Shown piece after piece: positions 56,715 to 64,000 of a stretch of DNA of 64,000 bases. Each line of letters opens with the position of its first letter. The first letter of the stretch is position 1. Location: the NCBI GenBank assembly GCA_938084835.1, contig CALKER010000018.1:108739-172738 (forward strand), in the 5' to 3' direction. The notes under the pieces are model-generated. The model ran no database searches and was not told where the DNA came from. It saw nothing but the letters and a program-made list of their open reading frames with translations. This stretch comes from an uncultured Thermoguttaceae bacterium. GTDB lineage: Bacteria > Planctomycetota > Planctomycetia > Pirellulales > Thermoguttaceae. The position numbers and the translations under genes are program-made.

Positions 56715-57290
56715 CTATTCCCCTGGTAGCCATTGGCTCAGAGCTTCGCGTAGCCTTGCCCGGCCTCTTGCAAGCCGACTCCGCACGGTATTAAGGGGAA
56801 TCCTCAATACAGAGGCAGCCAATTGATAATCAAGTCCCTCGATGTCCACCAAAACCACTACATCGCGAAATTTTTCCGGGAGTTCCTGGATGGCCCTCTG
56901 AACCTCAGCCACCAACTCCGCACGAAGAACCTCTCCGGAAGGATCTCCTCCTGAAGAGGCAATTTTCCTGGCCTCATCGCCGGTACTTTCCCCAGGATTT
57001 TCTGGAGCCGACTCCCCCCTAAAGCGACCGTATCTTTTACCCCTTCTGCGGGCAAGACGGTAGGCAATTGCGCACAGCCAGGTATAGAAAGTGCTCTCCC
57101 CCCGAAATTTTCTAACCGACTGGAAGGCCCGCACAAAAGCCTCCTGAACAATTTCCTCCGAATCGTGATAATCTCCGAGCAAATAAAAAACAAATTTGAA
57201 CAACCGAGACTGGTAACGTTGGACAAGTTGTCCAAACGCCTCCACACTCCCGCGCTGGGCTTCGCTAACCAACTGATTCTCGTCCCACAC
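56715..57290 (-). CDS. ECF RNA polymerase sigma factor, RpoE-like
   Basis: A 191-residue sigma factor with region 2 (FGQLVQRYQSRLFKFVFYLL, DSEEIVQEAFVRAFQSV, then FYTWLCAIAYRLARRR for -10 recognition) and region 4 (AIQELPEKFRDVVVLVDIEG, LAASVLRIPLNTVRSRLARG as the -35-binding helix-turn-helix). A basic, low-complexity linker joins the two. Such factors answer envelope or redox stress once their membrane anti-sigma is inactivated. Start GTG at 57290; the ribosome site is weak. The anti-sigma-like gene follows downstream, and a secreted beta-propeller-like gene lies upstream on the same strand. Confidence 0.92.
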   Translation of the reverse strand: MWDENQLVSEAQRGSVEAFGQLVQRYQSRLFKFVFYLLGDYHDSEEIVQEAFVRAFQSVRKFRGESTFYTWLCAIAYRLARRRGKRYGRFRGESAPENPGESTGDEARKIASSGGDPSGEVLRAELVAEVQRAIQELPEKFRDVVVLVDIEGLDYQLAASVLRIPLNTVRSRLARGRARLREALSQWLPGE

Positions 57291-57640
57291 TGCTTCGCCA
57301 ACAATTTAGACCGGACTGGCAAGAGAAAAGTTCCGGAATATACCAAGAAATGATGTCAGTCGTCCCAAACTTACTTGCCGCCCGACTGAACATCCCTATT
57401 CGAGGGGAATATGCCCCCACCAGCTGCTTGACGTTTTGGCCTTCCCGTTCACAAGATGTTCTCCCGTCGTTGCCGTAGCCACGGTGTTTTCCCTGAGTGT
57501 ACTCGAACGATCAGTTCCCGAGTCGATGCAATTTTTCCACGATCCTCATTATACTGCCAACTTTTCCCCAAACCCGGAGGTTTTTCATTCGATCCGGGCC
57601 AAAAATGTCGGCGCTGCGCACACTCCCCACAATTTTTGGG
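57291..57640. other. Spacer upstream of the sigma gene, nothing recognised
   Basis: A 350-base stretch between the propeller-like gene's end and the sigma start. It should contain the sigma promoter. No gene; a plus-strand open frame crossing it belongs to antisense of the propeller gene. Confidence 0.5.
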
Positions 57641-59755
57641 CTACCAAGCCGCTTTCCCCGGGTGAGGAAACACTTTTCCGAGGTCCGCGATTTTTCGCGC
57701 TCCGGGCGGTGGCGGATCATCCTCCAAGGTATATGCATATGAGCCATCCGGCGTTTGCCATTCCGAAAGAAGCCGAGGCCGGGGACAACAAAACACGGAT
57801 CGATCTGATCGCTTCTTGCCAGTCGGGGATTTTTCCTGAGGAGATTCAGCTGAAAGTTCGCCCAAAGGCAACTCCCCACCAGGCCGAACAACATAAAAAA
57901 TCGGCACGCTGGTACTGTCAAGGAGCTCGCTTGCCGCTTTTGTCGTCAATCGACACACACCGTTGGGCTCATTTACCAGGAACACTGGAACAAACTCCGG
58001 CCCTGGCCTGTCCCAAGCCCAAAAACTTACAGAACCCGGCGGTTGAATTCGCGGGGGACCGCTCCCTCCGAACTTACCTTCTTCGCTCCAGCGAGTCATC
58101 CACATTCGTGTCCCTTGCTCGGTGCAAATCTCATACACGGGTATGGGCAACCGGAGGGATTCGTCAGCCAGATCCAGCCGATACATGATCTGATTGTAGT
58201 CGTAATAGGGGGTGGTGGTGGGTGCATCCGAAAAAGCCGCTGTATAAGTACCTTCGAAGTAAATAAACCGACCACCTTGTTGATCAAAAAACGGATGATG
58301 TTTGGGATTGTAGAAGCTATACCGATCGTGGGTCACAACCTTCTGGGTGTATCCCCACGGACCAAGAAGCGTATCGCCCTCGGCATACCAAACCTCGCCA
58401 AGAAGCGAAGTGCCGCCGAATTCGGTAAAAATCATCACGAAACACTTGCGAAAGGAATTCCACGCCAGCGATCCGCGGTGGGCGCGCACAGGTTTACCCG
58501 TAAACACGTCATAAAGGACCAGTCGCGCCTCTTCCGGAGGAATAATCCCTTTTTCGACCCACTCTGCCAGCTCAATGGGATGGACGTACTCTGTTTGGGC
58601 CTTCCAGTCCCAACGGATCTTCCCGTCTGTTAAAGAGTCAACACGTTGCTCGTTTCGGCGAGATCCTGGCACCAGAGGCGTCCAGGCCTCATACGACGAA
58701 GGATCCTGCAGAGATGCCTCCTCCGCCCGAACGCGAAGGAGTGGAAACGGGTTGCAGAAGTACACAAACAGCCCGTCTCCCAAATCGAGCATGAGGGGAT
58801 GGGCCCCGTCGGGGAAAAGAGATTCCGGGGGGAATTCTTTCACCTTCTCGAAGATTTGCTTTTGCGGATCGAAAACAGCCAATCCACGCTCTACGGACTT
58901 GAAGCTTGGACTCTTCGAATCAATCACTACATAATGAGCGAACATCCTTTCTGTAGAGGCGGTGCCAAGCACGACAGGTCCGTTGAGCCACACGGGACCG
59001 GCGCGGCTAATAGGGGCCACCGGTCGCACAAATCCATCCTCTCCCACGAAATATTCGAAGGGGATTCCCACTTCAGGATCCACCTCCCCACTTCCCGGCA
59101 AAGCTGAGGTAGCACCAGTCGTCCAGAAGTTTCCCAACGGATAGCTTGCTCGCTGAGTATCGCCCCAAAACCAAAAGATTTTGTCCTGAAAAACCGCGGC
59201 CAACACACTATCACACCCGAGGACTCCTCCAGGAAGGGGCCGATACCATCTTGGCACAGGTTGGCCTAAGATGATGCTGTCGCGGTAGATGCCCTGTCCC
59301 GTGATCCGATATAATCGTTCGGCAATATTCTTCCGGCGGATTTTAACAACGCTCGTCGTCCCCGGTACTACCTCGAGCCGGAATCCTTTAAACCCAAAAC
59401 CGTCTGCTGGAACCTCATATCCGTGGGAACTAATGAAGAAAAACACTTCTTTTCCGAATAAGTCCGGTTCGCAAAAAGCTACCCATCCATTGCTGTCGGT
59501 GACATATTGGACTGCATTGACCGTCGCTAACTGAACTAGAGGTACACCTCTGCCAGTCTGCTCGTCAACGACGTGGATGCCGAAATAGGGCCATTCATTC
59601 TTCAAGCCCAATTGGTCCCTCTTCCCCTCGGCAGAGGAAATGAGCGAAAACCTCTCCTCGGCACCAGCGACCAAATACCGCGGGCATACCCCACAAATCC
59701 AAAGGGTCAGAATGGTAAACCATAGCCCGAATGACATACCCTGACCCATCAACAT
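57641..59755 (-). CDS. Secreted beta-propeller-like protein with regulatory-like N-domain
   Basis: A 704-residue exported protein from the ATG at 59755 (others at 59749 and 59737), with signal LWFTILTLWICGVC. After it lies a carboxypeptidase-regulatory-like beta sandwich (about 60-160: FGIHVVDEQTGRGVPLVQLA, VAFCEPDLFGKEVFFFISSH). A beta-rich region with repeated short strands follows (FWFWGDTQRASYPLGNFWTT, AHYVVIDSKSPSFKSVERG), together with ALAWNSFRKC-type and GPWGYTQKVV segments similar to five-bladed propellers of GH43/GH32/DUF4185 proteins. The frame extends to a TTG at 59995 but without a ribosome site. Possibly a glycan-binding or glycan-cleaving protein; the family is not firmly assigned. 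Confidence 0.6.
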   Translation of the reverse strand: MLMGQGMSFGLWFTILTLWICGVCPRYLVAGAEERFSLISSAEGKRDQLGLKNEWPYFGIHVVDEQTGRGVPLVQLATVNAVQYVTDSNGWVAFCEPDLFGKEVFFFISSHGYEVPADGFGFKGFRLEVVPGTTSVVKIRRKNIAERLYRITGQGIYRDSIILGQPVPRWYRPLPGGVLGCDSVLAAVFQDKIFWFWGDTQRASYPLGNFWTTGATSALPGSGEVDPEVGIPFEYFVGEDGFVRPVAPISRAGPVWLNGPVVLGTASTERMFAHYVVIDSKSPSFKSVERGLAVFDPQKQIFEKVKEFPPESLFPDGAHPLMLDLGDGLFVYFCNPFPLLRVRAEEASLQDPSSYEAWTPLVPGSRRNEQRVDSLTDGKIRWDWKAQTEYVHPIELAEWVEKGIIPPEEARLVLYDVFTGKPVRAHRGSLAWNSFRKCFVMIFTEFGGTSLLGEVWYAEGDTLLGPWGYTQKVVTHDRYSFYNPKHHPFFDQQGGRFIYFEGTYTAAFSDAPTTTPYYDYNQIMYRLDLADESLRLPIPVYEICTEQGTRMWMTRWSEEGKFGGSGPPRIQPPGSVSFWAWDRPGPEFVPVFLVNEPNGVCRLTTKAASELLDSTSVPIFYVVRPGGELPLGELSAESPQEKSPTGKKRSDRSVFCCPRPRLLSEWQTPDGSYAYTLEDDPPPPGARKIADLGKVFPHPGKAAW

Positions 59756-60112
59756 GCCGGATTGGAGAGAAAACTTCCCGACCCAAAGTTTATACGGAGC
59801 TTCAGGCTTTCGTTCCCTCAGGAAGTAACTTTCGAAATCCAGCACAAGCCAAATAGCAGGCATCGATAAAATGGACGGGCGCTGCGGCAAAATTTTCCTC
59901 CCGCGGCCAACTTCAAACACGAGCTTGGTCAAGTAGGTCGCCTCCAGTTCACGAAAACGGGGTACGGTACCAACCGCACCCCGTCGTTTGATCAATCATC
60001 GCAAAACACTTTTTCCTGATAACACCGCGTTTTTCGCCGAAGAATCCGCGGCGATGGGCTTCCATTCAGCCCGGCAGGTTTGAATTAGATGGAAGCAAGC
60101 CGCAGCCAAAAT
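59756..60112. other. Spacer, nothing recognised
   Basis: A 357-base gap between two minus-strand genes. The open frame that crosses its first 240 bases has no good start codon context. No hairpin of note. Confidence 0.45.
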
Positions 60113-62077
60113 TTATCTTGCTCTTTTCAGCAGTGCTGTTGCGCGCTTTTGTGTCTCCGCATCCTTTGTCCGAGCCAAGACTTTCTCCGCGGCTTTGCGA
60201 ACGGCAGCAGGCTGGGTTCCCACGAGCTTTTCTCCAACGGTCACTGCTGCCCGAGCAGCATCTTCGCCGACTTCCGGATCATCCACCAGGGTGGCAAGCA
60301 ACTCGAGCGATTGAGGCGTAAATACCCGGGCTAACACCTCAATGACCAATCGCCGCTCAGCATCGCGCGTGGCTACCGCCAAAGCCTCGCGGCACATGGC
60401 CACTCGTTCATCATCGGAAAAATCGAACTGCCTTACGATTCGAATAAAACCGCGCAAGACCCGAATTCGCAGACGTTCGGGCAAATCGCTCTTAGCCAGC
60501 TCAAGGAGGGCCGGGGCCGCGTCCGTGCCCATCCACTCACCGAGCACCTGGGTCGCACTATCGCGGATGGCCTCGTCTTCCTCCCGGCATTTTTGTACCA
60601 GTACTTCCAAGGCCGTCTTTCCGCCCACCAACCCCAGAAGCCGCATAAACACAGGCTTGAGGTCGGCCGGGGCTTTGTCTAGGCACTCCACAAGGTGCTG
60701 AGCGCACTGTTCTCGCTCGGGAATCCGAGGACACGCCGCCCGCAGCGCAGTTTCGAGAGCGTTCCTTTCGTTGGCGTCAGTGGAGCGCAACATCCGCGCA
60801 GTCAAAATGGGCAACTCACCTAGCTTTACGGTGTAACCCAGGGCATGGATTGCAGCCACACGGACTTCCTCTTCGGCGGAATCCAAGGCCTTGGTCAACT
60901 CGGGGACTGCCGCGTGGATATACCGCAGGGCCGCAAGCCTCATCGCCACCACCCGTTGCGAGGTACTTCCCACGCCAAGCTGTGCCACAATTGCCCGATC
61001 GATCTCCTCGCCTTGCAGATTGGCTAGCACCGTCTGAGCGGCTTCTGCTAAAACGGTCTCGGCTGCGCTTGCTACTTCCAGCAGGACTGGAACGACCGAG
61101 GCATCCCCCAACTTTTCCAAAGCCAGCACCGCTGCGTGGCGCACATCCAGGTCCGCATGCTCCAAGGATTTCACCACCGCTGGACGGGCGGCTGGATCGC
61201 CACGATCGGCAAGGAGGGCAATCACCTTAGCCTGTCGCGCCGCTGGCAGCTCCCCCAAAAGCGACACTAATCGCTCGGTCAGCCCCACCGTCTGCGGAAT
61301 CTCCCGTGCCACTCCTAAAGCGGCTTGAAAAGCGGCCTGATCACCGGAGCGAAGCTGTTCCAAAAGCAGTGCTATTCCAGCTTCCCCGCGATGAAGGATC
61401 ACACCTCTCAACCCCGCCACCCGGAGGTGGACTGGCACTTCCGCGCGCCGAACAGCTTCATACAAGCTGACAGCCACAAGCGGTTGCCCTTCTCTTGCAA
61501 GCCGCTCCGCCGCTTGAAGGGCAGCTCGCGCCGCTGCTTCCCGCGGGACCACCCGCGACATTTTCGTCGCCACTTCCAAGCGTTGTGCGGCTGCCGGCGT
61601 GGCAATTCGACCCAGGGCTAACGCTGCTGCTTCAGCCACTTCCTCCTCGTTACTTTGGAACAGTTTTTCCAAAAGTGGGATAGCCTCCTGGTCGCGACGA
61701 TTTCCGATAGAATCGAGCACCCCTACGAGCAATCGTCCCTGAAGCCGGCCTGCGGCTTCCCGTAAAACCCGGTCCACTTCGGCGGAAGGAATTGGCTCGA
61801 GCGCAAATCGGGCATAATGGGAGAGCTGCGGATCATCCAGAAGCCGGCTGAGAGTTTCTACCGCCTTGGCACCCCCAATAACAGCAAGCTTCTTGCATGC
61901 CAGGGCCTTTTCGAAAAGGGGCATCTCCGGATTTTGCAACTTTTCGATCAGCTGCGGCTCTTCCTCGGCTCGATAGATGTTCTGTTGGGCAAGAACCTCT
62001 TCCCTCCCCAAAATTGTGATCAACACCGCAAGCCATCCGAGCCACACCAAGTTTTCCATGCGGTTTGGCCTTCTCAT
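60113..62077 (-). CDS. Secreted HEAT-repeat protein
   Basis: A 654-residue protein with a signal peptide (VWLGWLAVLITILG, cut near VLAQ) followed almost entirely by helical HEAT/PBS-lyase-like repeats. Units of about 30-35 residues recur: AIPLLEKLFQSNEEEVAEAA, RPAVVKSLEHADLDVRHAAV, VPELTKALDSAEEEVRVAAI, LEVLVQKCREEDEAIRDSAT. Such solenoids bind proteins or peptides. The ATG at 62077 has AAGGAG eight bases upstream. It lies downstream of an exported oxidoreductase and upstream of the propeller-like gene on one strand, so it could belong to a loose cluster. No enzyme motif seen. Confidence 0.85.
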   Translation of the reverse strand: MRRPNRMENLVWLGWLAVLITILGREEVLAQQNIYRAEEEPQLIEKLQNPEMPLFEKALACKKLAVIGGAKAVETLSRLLDDPQLSHYARFALEPIPSAEVDRVLREAAGRLQGRLLVGVLDSIGNRRDQEAIPLLEKLFQSNEEEVAEAAALALGRIATPAAAQRLEVATKMSRVVPREAAARAALQAAERLAREGQPLVAVSLYEAVRRAEVPVHLRVAGLRGVILHRGEAGIALLLEQLRSGDQAAFQAALGVAREIPQTVGLTERLVSLLGELPAARQAKVIALLADRGDPAARPAVVKSLEHADLDVRHAAVLALEKLGDASVVPVLLEVASAAETVLAEAAQTVLANLQGEEIDRAIVAQLGVGSTSQRVVAMRLAALRYIHAAVPELTKALDSAEEEVRVAAIHALGYTVKLGELPILTARMLRSTDANERNALETALRAACPRIPEREQCAQHLVECLDKAPADLKPVFMRLLGLVGGKTALEVLVQKCREEDEAIRDSATQVLGEWMGTDAAPALLELAKSDLPERLRIRVLRGFIRIVRQFDFSDDERVAMCREALAVATRDAERRLVIEVLARVFTPQSLELLATLVDDPEVGEDAARAAVTVGEKLVGTQPAAVRKAAEKVLARTKDAETQKRATALLKRAR

Positions 62078-62417
62078 CGTTCAAGCTCCTTGTGACGCGC
62101 CGACATATTCAACACGTGGATATTGTCCGAAAAAGCGGAGTCGTCAACGTTCAGTCCCATTTTTCGACGGGCATACCCAGCCCCTTTTTGGGAAATTCCG
62201 GAATCCCTCTTTCCAGCTCCCGTATAAAAGTTTAAGCACCTAAGAGAAAACCGCCTCAAAAAACCCGCTGTTCCTGTGAAGCATCCTTGTTTAAAGCCAC
62301 CGCCGGTGGGACACCAACCCGAAGCCATTGAGGCCCGTTGCTTTTCATCCCCTGGGGCAGCCTCTTGCGCCTTTGTCGTTGACGTCTTTCGGCACAGCGC
62401 CTCGACGGGCCGGACCA
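62078..62417. other. Spacer, nothing recognised
   Basis: A 340-base gap between two minus-strand genes. No gene or strong hairpin found; it should hold the HEAT gene promoter. Confidence 0.5.
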
Positions 62418-63698
62418 TCACAGGTGCCAAGGCTCGCGAGTCGCCCGCGAGCGCATGCGGTTAGCCTCATCATCCGCAATGAATTCATCTTTGCTCGGAT
62501 CAAAACGAACCTTCCGTCCCAACTGCCAAGCGATATAAGCGGCATGGCAGGCAATGTGTGATTGACAAGCTACCTGAGCATTGGCGGCGGGCTGAGACCG
62601 CGTCTTCACACAGTTAAGAAAGTCCCGGATATGGCGGCGTGGCGCGGTACCAGGTTCGGTAAAGACGGGCACCTCACTTCGCAGGGATTCCGGCCAAACC
62701 ACAATTCGGCCAGTGTCGCCTGTTTCGATCCACCCCTCTTCTCCTTCAAATCGCACACTACAGGTACCCAATCCCAGCCAACCGGTATCACGCATCACCA
62801 ATCGTACTCCGTTGGCGTAGACAGCATGAACATGATTGCCCACCGGCTCATATTCCACAGGGGCTGTGTCATCGGCTTTGTTCGCCCATTGACAAAGATC
62901 AACAGTATGGGATCCCCATTCCAGGATACCCCCGCCGTGGAAATCGAAGAATCCACGCCATCCTCCCCGCACATAGCGGGAGTTATACGGTCGCCAAGGC
63001 GATGGACCTAACCACAGATCCCAGTCTACCTCATCCTTTGGGGGCAACGGTTCCTCCGGAAGCCAATCGTGCGTGGTGGCCGGCGGAAGCGTATTGGCAT
63101 GAACAGTCTTGAGGGCGCCCAGCTTCCCGCTCCATACTAGTTGAATGGCAAAAATGAAGTTGCCAATATTTCGGCGCTGAGTCCCAGCCTGATAAATACG
63201 CCCATAGCGGCGGAAAGTCTCCGCTAAAGCTCGACTTTCGGCTATGGTCATGGAACAGGGCTTTTCGCAGTAAACATCCTTTCCCGCACGGGCAGCCAAA
63301 ATCGAGGCAAGCGTGTGCCACCGATCACCGGTGGCAATAAGTACCGCATCAATGTCATCACGCGCCAAAAGCTCGAAGGGATGACGGTACATTACACAAT
63401 CATTGTTGCCATATCGCTCATCGACTATGCGTTTGACTTGCTCCCGGCGGTCCCGTTGGGCATCGCAGATGGCCACAAATTGGACATCCGGCTCGGGGAG
63501 CATATTTCGTAAACACTCTTGCCCACGTGGCCCGAGGCCAAACCCACCTACCACAATTCGCTCACTAGGCGCCACCCGACCTTGAAAACCCAGGGCCGTG
63601 GGCTTAATGTACATGGGAAGCGTAACACCACCCAAAGCTACCGCCGCATTTCGAAGAAATTGGCGACGGCCCACACGCGTCTTCCTCGTGCCTACCAT
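62418..63698 (-). CDS. Tat-exported Gfo/Idh/MocA-family oxidoreductase
   Basis: A 426-residue protein with a twin-arginine leader (GRRQFLRNAAVALGG). The Rossmann half starts IVVGGFGLGPRGQECLRNML, an unusual GFGLGPRG nucleotide loop, and carries the YCEKPCSMTIAESRALAETF signature. The C-terminal half contains GTQRRNIGNFIFAIQLVWSG, DWDLWLGPSPWRPYN and FFDFHGGGILEWGSHTVDL, a pattern frequent in planctomycete paralogues. Substrate unknown, probably a sugar acid or inositol. The ATG at 63698 has AAGGAG ten bases upstream. It resembles the oxidoreductase at 15456-16781 only in general fold. Confidence 0.88.
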   Translation of the reverse strand: MVGTRKTRVGRRQFLRNAAVALGGVTLPMYIKPTALGFQGRVAPSERIVVGGFGLGPRGQECLRNMLPEPDVQFVAICDAQRDRREQVKRIVDERYGNNDCVMYRHPFELLARDDIDAVLIATGDRWHTLASILAARAGKDVYCEKPCSMTIAESRALAETFRRYGRIYQAGTQRRNIGNFIFAIQLVWSGKLGALKTVHANTLPPATTHDWLPEEPLPPKDEVDWDLWLGPSPWRPYNSRYVRGGWRGFFDFHGGGILEWGSHTVDLCQWANKADDTAPVEYEPVGNHVHAVYANGVRLVMRDTGWLGLGTCSVRFEGEEGWIETGDTGRIVVWPESLRSEVPVFTEPGTAPRRHIRDFLNCVKTRSQPAANAQVACQSHIACHAAYIAWQLGRKVRFDPSKDEFIADDEANRMRSRATREPWHL

Positions 63699-64000
63699 AC
63701 CTGCGGTGCTCCTTCCTGCTCAGGAAAATTCTTACCAGGCTGTGCCTTATGTTGAACCACACATCCTCATCTGCCCGACGCCCCTATTACCACACGCCCT
63801 TTTAGTCCTACTTAAAATACAACGTTGCGAAACAAATCTCTACTCCGGGGTGCAAAAACCTCGCCCCCAAGCCTGTGGCTGAGCCAAGTTCTCTTGGCTG
63901 ATAAGCCCGCCCAAACCTGTGCGTGGCTCATGTGGTTACGGATCGCTCGCGGGCAAATGCTGATGAGACTGGCCGTGGATAAGCGGAAAGGATAGGGAGG
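63699..64000. promoter_or_regulatory. Upstream region of the terminal oxidoreductase gene
   Basis: A 302-base stretch to the window edge. It holds AGCCAAG-TTCT-CTTGGCT (63882-63899), a perfect seven-base inverted repeat that could be an operator, about 190 bases before the start codon. No gene visible. Confidence 0.35.

Noticed and set aside
57436..58188. Plus-strand frame of 250 codons
   Set aside because: Most of it is antisense to the well-supported secreted protein at 57641-59755, and its translation has no domain features.
59756..59995. 80-codon N-terminal extension of the propeller-like gene from a TTG
   Set aside because: No ribosome site, and it would place the signal peptide internally.

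Overview
The window looks like a stretch of planctomycete chromosome, most likely from the Pirellulales and possibly a thermophilic Thermogutta-like lineage. The clues are a DUF1559 prepilin-like protein with an H-X9-DG tail, Tat-exported Gfo/Idh/MocA oxidoreductases and sugar isomerases, ThuA-like, HEAT-repeat and SUMF1-like secreted proteins, giant anti-sigma-like proteins, and isolated genes separated by long spacers. I call 36 protein genes covering roughly 73 percent of the sequence. I saw no rRNA, tRNA, CRISPR array, transposase or integrase. The genus is inference from gene content only.

Layout. 1-5.5 kb: the 3' part of glnD, a tail-to-tail overlapping membrane glycosyltransferase-like gene, a lipoprotein and rpsT with its own terminator. 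5.5-7.3 kb: a long gene-free stretch with repeats and nested hairpins, ahead of the DUF1559 gene. 9-13 kb: an orphan FliN-type protein, an EamA transporter and ApbE. 13.6-19 kb: a SUMF1-like protein, a Tat oxidoreductase and a fucose-isomerase-like protein. 19.5-24.2 kb: an anti-sigma/FecR-like membrane protein and a transglutaminase-like protein. 24.7-34 kb: housekeeping genes (phosphohexomutase, SurA-like isomerase, mfd, lipA, smpB). 35-38 kb: an ABC transporter pair followed by a DUF3299-like membrane protein. 38-44.2 kb: hydroxypyruvate-isomerase-like, ThuA-like, YggS, GNAT, cupin and YccF genes. 44.4-54.5 kb: a GH42-like hydrolase, a TlpA-type fusion, a FAD oxidoreductase and a radical SAM/SPASM protein. 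54.6-63.7 kb: five minus-strand genes (oxidoreductase, HEAT protein, beta-propeller-like protein, ECF sigma, anti-sigma).

How genes fit together. Clear operon-like pairs are few: lipA-mfd (6 to 7 nt gap), the ABC ATPase-permease pair (overlapping ATGA) with the DUF3299-like gene, and sigma-anti-sigma (331 nt gap). The carbohydrate-related genes (two Idh-type oxidoreductases, two isomerases, ThuA, GH42-like, FAD oxidoreductase) are scattered single genes. Almost all carry Tat or Sec leaders, which fits catabolism in the enlarged planctomycete periplasm.

The most interesting unexplained items are the nested-hairpin block at about 6.9-7.09 kb (a candidate structured RNA), the tandem dyads at 4.93-4.96 kb with a core repeated at 6.94 kb, the hairpin-rich 1.27 kb gap before the FAD oxidoreductase, the ABC-DUF3299 module, and several unusual domain fusions.
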